From JARBUG01 sp035628915 (GTDB lineage: Bacteria; Bacillota; Sulfobacillia; Symbiobacteriales; Symbiobacteriaceae): a stretch of 64,000 bases of DNA. Position 1 is the first letter of the stretch, and each line of letters starts with the position of its first letter. A program made the position numbers and the translations under genes. The stretch spans positions 124,001 through 188,000 of the forward strand of contig DASPIW010000053.1 of assembly GCA_035628915.1 (NCBI GenBank), read 5' to 3'. The notes under the pieces were generated by a model. It was not told where the DNA came from. It was given only the letters and a program-made list of their open reading frames with translations, and searched no databases. This document shows positions 25,048 through 34,522 of this stretch, in pieces.

Positions 25048-25992
25048 ATGAACCGCTGGATGGCCGCAGGTTGGCTGTTGCTGGCCAACGCCCTCTGGGG
25101 CACTTCCTTTGTCGTCGTCAAAGTCTCTTTGGAGCAGTTGCCGCCACCCTTGCTCGGGGCGCTTCGGTTCCTCATCGCATCTGCGCTGCTGTGGGGCATC
25201 ATCTATCTGCAGCGGCGGCTCCGGCCGCAGGCGGCGGTGCAGGTCGCCCGTCAGGACGCCTGGCGGATCTTCGGGCTGGGGGTGGTGGTCGTCGCGGTTA
25301 CCCACCTCATCAGCAACTTCGGGCAGAGCCTGACCACCGCTACCGATGCGTCGCTAATGATCATCGGCGAAGTGATCTTCACCACGGTGCTCGGCGCCCT
25401 GATTCTCGGCGAGCGGCCAAGCCGCTGGAAGAAGATCGGAGCGGCGGTGGGCGCCGTCGGCGCCGTGACGCTGATTCTGAGCGGCGCCCGCAGCAGCGGC
25501 GACGGGGCCGCCGGCCTGGTGCGGGCCGCCGGCGACCTGCTCTTCCTGCTAGGGCTGATGGGCGAAGCCCTCTACAGCATATTGGGCGCGAAGTACGTGC
25601 GGCGCTACTCAGCGCTGACGGTGACGGCGCTGGTCAACACCGGGAGCCTCGTGATTTGGATTCCGGTGCTGATCTGGTATATCGCATCCGGCCGCTTCCC
25701 GTGGGGCGCATCGTGGATGGCCTACGCCGGCGTGGTCTACTTGGCGGTGATCAACTCCGTCGTCTGCTTTCTGATCTGGTTCATGGTGCTGCGGAGCGCT
25801 CCCGCCAACTTCGGGGCGATTTCGCTGTTCGCTCAGCCCCTGGTGGGATCGGTGCTGGGCGTGACGCTGCTGGGCGATCGCGTGACGGCAGGCCTTGTGG
25901 CCGGCGGCGTCATGGTGCTGCTGGCGCTCCTCTGCGCCACGCTGCCGGAGAAAGGCCGGGCGGCTTCGCCGGGTTCACAGGCTAGCGCATAG
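25048..25992 (+). CDS. DMT-superfamily (EamA) transporter
   Basis: A 314-residue membrane protein with ten helices in two EamA repeats. It opens with GWLLLANALWGTSFVVVKVSLEQL, a classic EamA start with the LWG motif. Substrates in this family are amino acids, nucleosides or small organic compounds and cannot be told apart by sequence. The start lies 1 nt past the stop of the dehydrogenase gene. Confidence 0.88.
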   Translation: MNRWMAAGWLLLANALWGTSFVVVKVSLEQLPPPLLGALRFLIASALLWGIIYLQRRLRPQAAVQVARQDAWRIFGLGVVVVAVTHLISNFGQSLTTATDASLMIIGEVIFTTVLGALILGERPSRWKKIGAAVGAVGAVTLILSGARSSGDGAAGLVRAAGDLLFLLGLMGEALYSILGAKYVRRYSALTVTALVNTGSLVIWIPVLIWYIASGRFPWGASWMAYAGVVYLAVINSVVCFLIWFMVLRSAPANFGAISLFAQPLVGSVLGVTLLGDRVTAGLVAGGVMVLLALLCATLPEKGRAASPGSQASA

Positions 25993-25997
25993 GAAAA

Positions 25998-26031
25998 GGC
26001 GGGCGTTCCGTGTGGAATGCCCGCCTCCTTT
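25998..26031. terminator. Bidirectional terminator between convergent transporter genes
   Basis: A 12-bp stem with one G-T pair (25998-26009 with 26014-26025, loop GTGT) has AAAA on its left and TCCTTTA on its right, so it can serve both strands. Confidence 0.85.
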
Positions 26032-26812
26032 AGTACAGCAGATCGGCCCACATGCGGGCCGCCACCAGCGTGGTGATGGCTGCCAGGCCGTATCGCAGGA
26101 ACAGCGCCTTGACCCTGGCGGCCAGATGGGCGCCCCACCGGGCCCCGGGCACCGCCCCGGCCACCAACACCAGGGCCAGCGCCCAGGGGATCTGGCCGGC
26201 TGCCACCTTGCCGATGAATCCGGCGATGGAGGAGACGAAGACGACGCTTAGCGAGCTGGACATGGCAACCCGCGTGGGTATTTTCAGCACGTAGATCATC
26301 AGCGGCACCAGGATGAATGCCCCGCCGGCGCCCACCAGGCCGGCGACCAGCCCCACGCCGAGGGCGATCAGGGCTCCGGTCCGCTCGGGGAAGGTGATGG
26401 TGCGGCCCGCGGGCACCTCATCGCCGCCGGGCGTCCCGGGCCGAAACATGAGCAGGCCGGCCAGCAGGGCCAGCGTGGCGAACAAGCCTGTCAGGAAAGC
26501 CACCGGCACCCAGCGCGACCCCAGCCCGCCCACCAGGGCGCCAATCGCCGTGGCCGGCGCCATGATCCGCGTGATCTGCGGGCAGGATGCCGAGCGGCCC
26601 CGGTGAGCGATGGCGCCGCTGAGCGACCCCACCAGCACCAGGACGATGCTCAGCCCGGCGCATTCCTTCATGTTCAGATCCCCGGTGCCCAACCACTTCG
26701 GTATGTAGTAGAGCATCGGAATGATGAAAGCGGCTCCCCCGACGCCAAGCAGGCCGGATACGAACGAACCTGCCAACCCGATCCCTGCCAGCGTCAGGCC
26801 GAGAGGCACCAT
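26030..26812 (-). CDS. TauE/SafE family sulfite/anion exporter
   Basis: A 260-residue membrane protein with eight helices in two homologous halves. The glycine signatures SFVSGLLGVGGAAFIIPML and LVAGLVGAGGAFILVPLM mark the two repeats. The family moves sulfite, sulfoacetate or other sulfur anions out of the cell. The start is set at ATG 26812, which has AAAGGAAG upstream, rather than the GTG at 26842, which has no ribosome site. Confidence 0.88.
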   Translation of the reverse strand: MVPLGLTLAGIGLAGSFVSGLLGVGGAAFIIPMLYYIPKWLGTGDLNMKECAGLSIVLVLVGSLSGAIAHRGRSASCPQITRIMAPATAIGALVGGLGSRWVPVAFLTGLFATLALLAGLLMFRPGTPGGDEVPAGRTITFPERTGALIALGVGLVAGLVGAGGAFILVPLMIYVLKIPTRVAMSSSLSVVFVSSIAGFIGKVAAGQIPWALALVLVAGAVPGARWGAHLAARVKALFLRYGLAAITTLVAARMWADLLY

Positions 26813-26857
26813 GGTATGCCGCTTCCTTTCCGTTTCAAGCACTAGGGCAGAACGACG

Positions 26858-27253
26858 TTAGCGAGAGTTCTGCAGTTCACGCCAGTTGGCCTTGAAGTAA
26901 TCGAGTTTTGCGATCGCCTGGCGCACATAGGCCGTGACAAGCGTCGGGTCAAGGCCGTCCACTGAAGCGAAGTCAATCGTCCTGAGGAACTTGCTTGAGC
27001 CCGCCCGGAAGACGTCCTTCGGATCGTCCAGGAGCCCGCCAAAGTGGAACCGGAGGCTGACCGCCTTCTTGGTGACATCGATCGCGCAGATCCAGTGATG
27101 GTAGTCGCCGGCTAGCGCGTATGTGAGCTGCTTCCACTTAACCGCAGCGGCGATATCGGGATGCGCGTCGGAGATGGCACGGTGTAGCGACCTTACGACA
27201 GGTTCGGACTGCGTGCCAGTATCTCTGACAAAGGCTTCGAGTCCGGCGTTCAT
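26858..27253 (-). CDS. DUF1801 family protein (YdhG-like)
   Basis: A 131-residue soluble protein. The stretch HPDIAAAVKWKQLTYAL near residue 31-47 and the later SLRFHFGGLLDDP are typical of DUF1801, an iron-chaperone-like frataxin-related fold with no settled function. The ATG has GAGGGGG upstream. It reads toward tauE with a 45-nt gap. Confidence 0.85.
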   Translation of the reverse strand: MNAGLEAFVRDTGTQSEPVVRSLHRAISDAHPDIAAAVKWKQLTYALAGDYHHWICAIDVTKKAVSLRFHFGGLLDDPKDVFRAGSSKFLRTIDFASVDGLDPTLVTAYVRQAIAKLDYFKANWRELQNSR

Positions 27254-27303
27254 CGCAAACGACCCCCTCTACTGTGCCGGGCAGATGCCGGACCGCCCGG
27301 GAA

Positions 27304-27946
27304 CTACTCCTTTGCTTCCAGGAATTCAACGATCCGCTTGTGGATGTACTCCAAACCGAGTCTAGAAGAACGCAGAAATGACCATAGTCGGCGATGTAAA
27401 GCCAGACAATTCTACTTTGGTTGCAGGCCGCGGCATCTCCGCTTCCACGCGCACATGCTTAAACACCGCTTCAACCAATTCTAGGATACCATCAGAGCTG
27501 CCGCTCCCCATCCACTGAACGGCCTGCTGCAAACGCCGGTGGCTTGGAGAGAGCATAATCCCGGCGCCGAATGACCCCCCGATGAAAGCCGCGCTATCCA
27601 AGCCAAGACCGTCAAGAACATCATTGAGCCATAGGCCATAACTTTGGTCACGCGGTGAAAGCCGAATCTGGGCGCTCTTTCCAGGATCACCTATGGTATC
27701 GGGCGCGAATATTGATAGCGCCCTAGCTGCAGCAGGGGTAGGAGAGCCTGCATCCCCTGCGGGTTGATAGAATTTGATCACGACCGGCAGTCCCTGCTCA
27801 GGACCGGTTACCAAGACATGGGTAGCCCCAAAACGGGTGTTGACCATGCGATCGCCGAAGTCTATATTCAGGCATTTTTCGAACCGGTCATAGAGCTCCA
27901 GAATCCTGGCTTCACCTGCAGGGCTTTTGTAGATGGAAGCCGTCAT
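27304..27946 (-). pseudogene. Decayed alpha/beta hydrolase
   Basis: The first frame starts at ATG 27946 (MTASIYKSPAGEARILELYD) and follows a known family of small alpha/beta hydrolases, including DPGKSAQIR and the elbow GGSFGAG. The segment after the elbow is far too short, and the frame ends at FTSPTMVISAFF then TAG at 27362, where relatives go on with the catalytic Asp loop. The true C-terminal helix, YIHKRIVEFLEAKE, is found just downstream in another frame (27304-27361). So there is at least one internal deletion and one frameshift. Base composition is more A/T-rich than in the flanks. Confidence 0.7.
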
Positions 27947-28118
27947 CGTCTTCCCGCCTTTCAATCGCTTGTTCAGTCGGTCAGCGATGCTGTAAAGACG
28001 GAGGTCATTATCCAAATAGTATGTCTCTGCGATGTTTCCATAAGCGTAGTGATATGTCCTTCCAGATGCGATTCACCAGGGAGAATTCCACATCAATAGT
28101 TGCGTGACGGAGCCCCCC

Positions 28119-28158
28119 AAAAAAACCGGGCGATCCCGCCATGACGGCAGGATCGCCC
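28119..28158 (-). terminator. Strong terminator of the TasA-like gene
   Basis: A 13-nt stem with one mismatch (28128-28140 with 28146-28158). On the minus strand it is followed by a run of seven T. Confidence 0.92.
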
Positions 28159-28171
28159 TTGGTGCGCCCGG

Positions 28172-29206
28172 CTAACGGACGTACGTCTCGAAGAACATGT
28201 CGAAACCGGCGAACTGCTGCCAGCCGCCTCCGTCGAACACCCAGTAGCCCCCGGCATACTGATCGCCGCTGACTGCCGTATGGAGGCCGCTCTGAATGCT
28301 GACCGTGTAGGCATACTGGGTTCCCGCGGTGACCGTGGCCGGGGTGGGGAAGATCGCGTCCACCAGCACGGGCGGGGACGAGAGAGCGGCGGGGAGGTTC
28401 CCCTTCGGAATGGTGGCAGAGGCCAGCACCGTGCCGCCGGGCAGGCCGCCGCTGACCGTGCGGATGGAGACGGTTACGTCTGTGAGCGGGGCGCCGTAAA
28501 GTGCGATTCGAACCTTCTCGAGGGCACCGGAGCGGCCGGCGGTAAACACTTCGCCAAAGTCACCGACCGGGATGCCGTTGGCGGCGACGGTGCCGGTGGT
28601 GTTGCTCTGGTCGAGCACCAGGGGCGCCACCGTTCCCCAGGTCGTCGGGCCGTTGTTCGTGCCGTTGGTGTTGAACTGCGCCTGGATGGCGACGACCTGC
28701 AGTTCAATCGTTCCGGTCCGGTTCTGGCAGTCGTTGGCGGCATCCAGCGGCAGGGTGTAGCCGACCCGAAAGGTCTTGCTGGTGCCCGTGCTGACAGGGG
28801 CGGCGACCGGTGCCACCGGCGTGCCGCCGGTCCGAACGACTTCGGGCAGCGGCTGGTTCCAGCGGTAGGTGATGGCGGGGTTGCCATCATCGGCCAGGAG
28901 CATCTGCAGCTTGCCGCCGTCGCAGGTGGTCAGGTCGCCCGACACGTTGGCCACCACCCCGAGCCAGGCGGGCGCCGACCCGGTGTAGGTAACCGTGTAC
29001 GTCGTCTCGTCAGAGGCGCCGGGCACCAGGTTAGCAACGTTGATCATGGTCGTAGCCGGGGCGCCCAGTGTCACAGAGCCGGTCGCCAGCTGATTGGTCT
29101 GGACCGGGGTGTTCGCAAAGAAGAGCGCCAGCGTTCCGCCTGCCGCCATGAGCAGGCCGGCCGCTCCAATCAGGAGCATCACTTTGGCTGCACGTTTGAG
29201 CAACAC
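28172..29206 (-). CDS. Secreted TasA/camelysin-like surface protein
   Basis: A 344-residue exported protein. The N-terminus has a positively charged start, a membrane stretch (MLLIGAAGLLMAAGGTLALF) and then FFANTP, the layout of SipW-type signal peptides of TasA and camelysin relatives. The first 190 residues form a beta-rich domain with TTMINVANLVPGA and YTVTYTGSA. The rest (about 215-344) looks like a second beta-sandwich, as in discoidin- or choice-of-anchor-type domains. It is probably a cell-surface or matrix protein; there is no SipW-like peptidase gene in the window. The GTG at 29206 has GGGGGT upstream; a TTG follows at once. Confidence 0.7.
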   Translation of the reverse strand: MLLKRAAKVMLLIGAAGLLMAAGGTLALFFANTPVQTNQLATGSVTLGAPATTMINVANLVPGASDETTYTVTYTGSAPAWLGVVANVSGDLTTCDGGKLQMLLADDGNPAITYRWNQPLPEVVRTGGTPVAPVAAPVSTGTSKTFRVGYTLPLDAANDCQNRTGTIELQVVAIQAQFNTNGTNNGPTTWGTVAPLVLDQSNTTGTVAANGIPVGDFGEVFTAGRSGALEKVRIALYGAPLTDVTVSIRTVSGGLPGGTVLASATIPKGNLPAALSSPPVLVDAIFPTPATVTAGTQYAYTVSIQSGLHTAVSGDQYAGGYWVFDGGGWQQFAGFDMFFETYVR

Positions 29207-29353
29207 GTATTCTCGACCCCCTGCCGCAAGATCAGGAAAGAGTCCTATGCGGATGATACCAAAATTTGGTATACCGAGATAGAGCTCTCCCAGCGAATAT
29301 CTGAGGCTGCAGCGGCGGGGTGCCAAGGGCGGGGGCAGGGGCCCGGGGCCGGG

Positions 29354-29481
29354 GCATAAGGAAAGGCAAGTGCCGCATGAGGAGAGTGCCAGTGACGTAT
29401 AAGGAAAGGACAGTGGTGCACAGGGAGAGAGCCAGTGGCGCCCAAGGAATGACTAGTGGCGCTAAAGGGGAGGCGAGTCGC
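29354..29481. repeat. Six-copy degenerate tandem repeat with alternating 21- and 22-bp units
   Basis: Units start at 29354, 29375, 29397, 29418, 29440 and 29461, with lengths 21, 22, 21, 22, 21, 21. The consensus is near G-C-A-T-A-AGGAAAG-n-n-n-AGTGGC. The step equals two helical turns, so each unit faces the same side of the DNA. It lies in the 595-bp gap between the TasA-like gene and the rph-like gene. The unit length changes, so it is not a peptide repeat. Function is unknown. Confidence 0.75.
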
Positions 29482-29493
29482 TCACAAGAAAGC

Positions 29494-29520
29494 GGAGCCG
29501 GTCAGCGACCGGCTCCACAC
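29494..29520 (+). terminator. Perfect 10-bp hairpin after the tandem repeat
   Basis: GGAGCCGGTC (29494-29503) pairs fully with 29507-29516 around AGC, then ACACTTCTC follows. It could end a plus-strand transcript of the repeat region or insulate the rph-like gene. The rest of the gap (29521-29801) holds an A/T-rich stretch (29690-29745) likely to contain the rph promoter. Confidence 0.45.
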
Positions 29521-29801
29521 TTCTCTATAGGTTTCCGTTGTTTAGGATTTGGAGGTCCCGGTGTTGTGCTTTTTCGTGGATTCAGCCGCCGCTCCCGGGG
29601 CTTGTCCAGTTCTATGACCAGACCCGGCCAGAGGGAGCTGCCCTTGGGAATATAGGCAACGTATTCCAGCTTAATGCGACCTACTCCCTATTTAAATTAT
29701 AGCATATTAATAAGAAATAGTATGGACTATATTTTTCTGCATCCTTCCTCTAAACTGCGGTTATGATACGCTCTGCTACCATGATTAAGGAGGGAGCGCG
29801 T

Positions 29802-32441
29802 GTGAACTCATGTGTGCTTGATTTCCAGGAGATCGACAGAACCAAGCTGATGGTCGTCGGGGGCAAAGGGCTAAACCTGGGGGAGCTGTCAAGGGTTGAG
29901 GGAATCCGGGTACCCGAGGGCTTTTGTGTTACTACCGAGGCATATAAAAAGACCATCTGTCAAAATGAGGATTTTAATACATTGCTGGAGCAGTTGTCGC
30001 TGCTAAAGGTGGACGACAGGGAAAGAGTCGGTGAAATCAGTAGAAACATCCGCAGGGTTATCGATGGGATAGAGATTGCCTGGGATATTGAGAAAGAAAT
30101 CATTAGCCATCTCTCAAAGCTTGGCGAGGAGCAGGCCTATGCGGTACGTTCCAGCGCCACGTCTGAAGATCTGCCGCTGGTCTCCTTTGCGGGCCAGCAG
30201 GATACGTACCTGAACATCAAAGGGAAAGAAGCGATTCTGCGGCATATCAGCAAGTGCTGGGCTTCGCTGTTTACCGACCGGGCGGTGATCTACCGCATCC
30301 AAAACGGCTTCGACCACCGCAAGGTATACATGTCTGTGGTCATCCAGCGGATGGTTTTCCCTCAGGCCGCGGGTATTTTGTTTACAGCCGACCCGGTCAC
30401 CTCAAACAGGAGGGTGCTGTCCATTGATGCCGGCTTCGGGCTTGGCGAGGCGCTAGTCTCCGGCCTTGTGAATCCCGACATTTACAAGGTGCGGGAAGGC
30501 AGGATCGTCGGCAAGAAGGTATCCGCCAAGAAAATGGCCATCTACGCATTGCCGGAAGGCGGCACGGCCGAACGGGAGATCGAGCCGGAGCTCTCGATCA
30601 GGCAGACGCTGAGCGATGAGCAGATTTTGCAGCTTGAGGGTTTGGGCAGAAAGATCGAGGCGTATTTTGGCTGCCCGCAGGACATTGAATGGTGCATGAC
30701 CTGGGGAGATGGGTCACCTGACCGCTCAGATCTGTTCTATATCGTGCAGAGCCGTCCCATTACTACCCTGTTCCCAATACCGGAAAACGATGGGCTGATG
30801 CGGGTCTATGTGTCGGTGGGTCATCAACAGATGATGACGGATGCCATCAAACCGCTCGGGATGTCAATCCATGGGTTCCTGTATGAGGGCAAACCAGTAC
30901 ACAAAGCCGGTGGCAGGCTCTTCATGGATCTGACACATGACCTGGCCCTACCTGAGAGCCGCAATATCGTGCTCAGTACGTTAGGCAGGGACCCGCTGAT
31001 CAAGAACGCGATCATAAGCCTGACACAGCGGAAGGGCTTTATGGAATCGTTGCCGCGCGGGAAGGGAGTCACCAGCGGGGGCGGAGCGGGGGGGTCCCGG
31101 GCCATGTGCCTCCGGGTCTCCAGGATCATCCGCAAACACCCAGCGATGATTCAAGATCTCATTGCCCAGAGCGAAGTGTCAATCAGAGACCTGCAGCAGA
31201 GGATCGCCAACGTCTCCAGAGACGAACTGTTTTCCTTCATTTTGCAGGACCTTAGGCAACTAAGGGTAAACCTGTTCGATCCAAGAAGCTTTGCAGCGAT
31301 CCTCGCCGGTCAGTCGGCATTGCATTGGCTCAATACGAAGATGGAAGAGTGGCTGGGCGAAAAGGGCGTCGCGGACACGCTTTCCCAATCCGTGGCCAAC
31401 AACATCACCTCCGAAATGGGGCTTGCGCTGCTGGATGTAGCGGACGTGGTCCGGCAGTATCCGGAGGTGATTGAATATTTCCGGCATGCCAGCGCTGACA
31501 CTTTCTTTGATGATCTGGCCAAACTGCCAGGCGGCGACGCTGTCAACCGTTCTCTGCGGGCGTACCTGGACAAGTACGGCATGCGTTGTTCCGGTGAGAT
31601 CGATATCACCAGGACGCGCTGGAGCGAGCGGCCCACTGCCCTGATTCCCATGCTCCTTAGCAACATCAGGAATTTTGAGCCCAATGCCAGCAGCGTCAAA
31701 TTTGAACAGGGACGTCTGGAAGCGGAGCAAAAGGAGCGGGAGCTCTTAAGCCGCCTGGAGCAGTTGCCCGACGGCAAGCGAAAGGCCAAAAAGACCGAGA
31801 AGATGATCAGTGTCCTGCGCAATACCGTCGGCTACCGGGAGTATCCGAAGTACACCATTATCCAGCGGTACTGGATGTATAAGCAGGCCTTGCTGAATGA
31901 GGCAGCCGTGCTCGTGCAAAAAGGCTGCATCCGGGAGAAGGAGGATATCTACTATCTATCCTTTGAAGAGCTCCGGGAGGTTGTTCGCACGAACAAGCTC
32001 GATTACAGCGTCATAACCAGAAGAAGAGCGGAGCACGAGGTCTACGAGAAGCTGATGCCGCCCCGGATGATGACGTCCGAAGGCGAGATCATATCGGGTG
32101 AACCCTTGGGCGGCAACATCCCCCGGGACGCTTTGGCGGGCATACCCGTTTCAGCCGGCATCATCGAGGGCCGTGCGCGGGTCATTTTTAGGATGGAGGA
32201 CGCAGCGATAGAGGATGGGGATATTTTGGTAACCACGTTCACCGACCCCAGCTGGACGCCGCTGTTTGTGTCTGTCAAGGGCCTGGTGACGGAAGTGGGC
32301 GGGCAAATGACCCACGGCGCCGTCATTGCGCGGGAATACGGCCTTCCGGCAGTGGTAAGCGTGGAAAATGCCACAAAGCTGATCAAAGATGGGCAAAGGA
32401 TCCGCGTGAACGGAACGGAAGGGTTTGTAGAAGTGCTGTGA
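29802..32441 (+). CDS. rph: Rifampicin phosphotransferase-like / PEP-synthase-related enzyme
   Basis: An 879-residue cytosolic protein with three parts. An ATP-grasp nucleotide domain covers about 1-330 (VGGKGLNLGEL; YAVRSSATSEDLPLVSFAGQQDTYLNI). A central substrate domain follows. The C-terminal swivelling domain carries the phosphohistidine His838 in GGQMTHGAVIAREYGLPAVV. Order, size and motifs fit Rph, which inactivates rifamycins by adding the beta-phosphate of ATP, rather than true PEP synthase, which lacks this middle part. The GTG at 29802 has AAGGAGG at 8 nt. Codon and base use is more A/T-rich than in neighbouring genes, which suggests transfer. Rifampicin activity itself is not proven by sequence. 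Confidence 0.8.
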   Translation: MNSCVLDFQEIDRTKLMVVGGKGLNLGELSRVEGIRVPEGFCVTTEAYKKTICQNEDFNTLLEQLSLLKVDDRERVGEISRNIRRVIDGIEIAWDIEKEIISHLSKLGEEQAYAVRSSATSEDLPLVSFAGQQDTYLNIKGKEAILRHISKCWASLFTDRAVIYRIQNGFDHRKVYMSVVIQRMVFPQAAGILFTADPVTSNRRVLSIDAGFGLGEALVSGLVNPDIYKVREGRIVGKKVSAKKMAIYALPEGGTAEREIEPELSIRQTLSDEQILQLEGLGRKIEAYFGCPQDIEWCMTWGDGSPDRSDLFYIVQSRPITTLFPIPENDGLMRVYVSVGHQQMMTDAIKPLGMSIHGFLYEGKPVHKAGGRLFMDLTHDLALPESRNIVLSTLGRDPLIKNAIISLTQRKGFMESLPRGKGVTSGGGAGGSRAMCLRVSRIIRKHPAMIQDLIAQSEVSIRDLQQRIANVSRDELFSFILQDLRQLRVNLFDPRSFAAILAGQSALHWLNTKMEEWLGEKGVADTLSQSVANNITSEMGLALLDVADVVRQYPEVIEYFRHASADTFFDDLAKLPGGDAVNRSLRAYLDKYGMRCSGEIDITRTRWSERPTALIPMLLSNIRNFEPNASSVKFEQGRLEAEQKERELLSRLEQLPDGKRKAKKTEKMISVLRNTVGYREYPKYTIIQRYWMYKQALLNEAAVLVQKGCIREKEDIYYLSFEELREVVRTNKLDYSVITRRRAEHEVYEKLMPPRMMTSEGEIISGEPLGGNIPRDALAGIPVSAGIIEGRARVIFRMEDAAIEDGDILVTTFTDPSWTPLFVSVKGLVTEVGGQMTHGAVIAREYGLPAVVSVENATKLIKDGQRIRVNGTEGFVEVL

Positions 32442-32521
32442 TTGGGGAAGTGGCCGTTCTCCAGAACGTGCTGGCCCATCAGCTCAAGCGGGCGGATTGT
32501 CTCATTGGGCCTGGGCCGCCG

Positions 32522-34522
32522 TCAGCGTTCGAGGCGCAGGCCGTCCGCCCGCCACAGCAAATCGCAGGGGTAATCGGCCCCAGCGCGCACGCCCCCCGCC
32601 TCCGCGTACGGGGCCACGCTGTTGCCGTCGCAGTCATTGACGCCCTTGATCAGGGCGTCGGTCAAGCGTCCCTCCTCCACCCGCAGAATGGCGGCAGAGC
32701 GCCCCGGCAGGCGGACGGTCACCGGCCCCGCCCGGTGCACCGCCGGCGCCGCCGCCAGCGACAGCACGAACCAGTGCTCCGCCCCGGCGGGCGCCCGCAG
32801 CACCCAGGCCCGGGTCTCCGGCGCCCCGGTCTCCACCGTCCGCCGGTACCCCAGCGAATCCAGAAGCGCCAGGAACGATGGGGCCACACCCTGCTCGAGC
32901 AGATTCACCGGCACGAAAGTGAAGCTGGCAGCCGCATCGCGCAGGACGGTGCAGGGCTGCATGGTGTCGTCCACCACCGGCAGGTCGTGCAGCACAATCA
33001 GGCGCCCGCCCCCGGCGGCATAACGCCGCAGGCGCTCCTGCGTCGCCCGGTCCATGAAGAAGCCGCCGCACAGCACCAGGACGGGGTGAGCCGCCGGATC
33101 CAGCTCATCCGCCTCCTCAATGTTGACGACCTGGTAATCCCGCGACTCGATTCCCATGGTCCGCTGGAAGTTCTCCAGGGCCCGGGCGCCGCACCGGGGC
33201 GGCTTGACGCCCAGTTCGGCCCAGTCCGAATCAGCGCGGCTCCAACTAGCAACGGCCGCGTATGCCGGGTAGAGGCCCCAGGCCACGGGCGCCTCCCGCC
33301 GGGCGGTGACAATCTCCTGACCATACTGGTTCAAGTACCCCGCCAGCAGGCGTAGGGTCTCCGCCTTGGGATCCAGGCGCCCGTCCGCCCCGATGGGCGC
33401 CGAATCGGGATACGGCCGCTCGTGCAGCGAATCCAGGTTCTCGTCCCACGCGGCCGTCGCCACGCCTGTGTATACATTGAAGCCCGTCGCCCCGGCCGCG
33501 ATGGCCAGCACCGTCTGGAAGAACGGAATCACCGTGTGCTGGTAGCGGGAGTCGTACAGCTGCGAGAAACCCCAGTTCTCCTCCAGATTGGGCCCCGGCT
33601 GCCGCTTGCACAGCAGCAGGTAGCGGTTGTAGCAGTCCTCATTATGGCTCACGACGCCGATCCAGTTCGTAAAGCCGTAGTGGACGATCGGCCAGCGCTC
33701 GGGGTTGACCCGCGTCAGCCACCAGTCCATGCCCAGGGGATCTTCGTAGGCCGGGTTCTGATTGGTCAGAATCGGCAGGCCGGCCGCGGCCAGGGGGCGC
33801 CCGTAGCGTTCGTAAAGCTCGGCCATGTAGTCACCCTGATAACGCCCCCACTGCAGGTAGGGGATTACATCCGCCAGGGTGCGGGGCGGCTCAAAGCGCC
33901 GGGGCGCCACGGCGTCAGGGCCGAAGCGCCGCCGGTACTCCGCCAGCGACGACTCGGAATAATCGTATGCCGTCAGCCAGCGGTTCCCTTCGGAGTAGAT
34001 GCCCTCGTTCAGCACCTGCAGGGCGATCACCGGACCGGCGGGATAGACAAACGGCTCGATCACCGCAGCCAGGCAGGCCGCGAACCAGCGCGAAACACGC
34101 TCCATAAACCCAGCGCCCAGCGGCGCCGGCAAAGGCAGGTGCCAGGGGCGGGGGTTGTCGTCACTGTCTCGCATCGATTCGTACTCCGCCACGTCGTCCG
34201 GCAGGCCGCCGAAGTTGGTCTCCGCGTGGATGAACGGGCCGGGCTTCACGATCGCCAGCAGCCCCTCCTCCCGCACCAACTCCAGGAAACGCAGCACATT
34301 CCGGTTGGGTTGCGTGAGACCTGCAAAATCCAGGGCGCCATCCACCTCATGGTGGCGCCACGGCACGTAGAACGTGACGACGGGTATGCCAAGCTCCTTG
34401 ATCTGCCGGAGGCGCGGCCGCCAGTTGTTCACGTCATCCCGATAATACGGGTAATCAGCGCTCAGAAGGAACTGCGGCGCGCCGCCAATCCGGAGCACGC
34501 CCCGCTCGAACCCGACGGACAC
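32522..34522 (-). CDS. Glycoside hydrolase family 35-type beta-galactosidase
   Basis: A 666-residue cytoplasmic enzyme without signal peptide. The TIM-barrel start (GAPQFLLSADYPYYRDDVNNW; VVTFYVPWRHHE) is typical of GH35. The acid/base Glu173 lies in LQVLNEG, and the nucleophile is probably Glu315 in LEENWGFSQ. The C-terminal 250 residues form a GATase-like and beta-sandwich region. It removes terminal galactose or a related sugar from a glycoside. The next genes upstream on the same strand are a sugar ABC transporter, so it likely acts on the imported compound. The GTG has AGGAGGG upstream. Confidence 0.82.
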   Translation of the reverse strand: MSVGFERGVLRIGGAPQFLLSADYPYYRDDVNNWRPRLRQIKELGIPVVTFYVPWRHHEVDGALDFAGLTQPNRNVLRFLELVREEGLLAIVKPGPFIHAETNFGGLPDDVAEYESMRDSDDNPRPWHLPLPAPLGAGFMERVSRWFAACLAAVIEPFVYPAGPVIALQVLNEGIYSEGNRWLTAYDYSESSLAEYRRRFGPDAVAPRRFEPPRTLADVIPYLQWGRYQGDYMAELYERYGRPLAAAGLPILTNQNPAYEDPLGMDWWLTRVNPERWPIVHYGFTNWIGVVSHNEDCYNRYLLLCKRQPGPNLEENWGFSQLYDSRYQHTVIPFFQTVLAIAAGATGFNVYTGVATAAWDENLDSLHERPYPDSAPIGADGRLDPKAETLRLLAGYLNQYGQEIVTARREAPVAWGLYPAYAAVASWSRADSDWAELGVKPPRCGARALENFQRTMGIESRDYQVVNIEEADELDPAAHPVLVLCGGFFMDRATQERLRRYAAGGGRLIVLHDLPVVDDTMQPCTVLRDAAASFTFVPVNLLEQGVAPSFLALLDSLGYRRTVETGAPETRAWVLRAPAGAEHWFVLSLAAAPAVHRAGPVTVRLPGRSAAILRVEEGRLTDALIKGVNDCDGNSVAPYAEAGGVRAGADYPCDLLWRADGLRLER

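Noticed and set aside
29594..29625. GGGGCTTG half of a rifamycin-associated element upstream of the rph-like gene
   Set aside because: Only the left half matches; the other arm is absent, and the site lies about 180 nt from the start.
29523..29690. Minus-strand reading frame of about 60 codons (contains YIPKGSSLWPGLVIELDKP)
   Set aside because: There is no usable start codon after the upstream stop and no ribosome site; it may be a remnant but cannot be called a gene.
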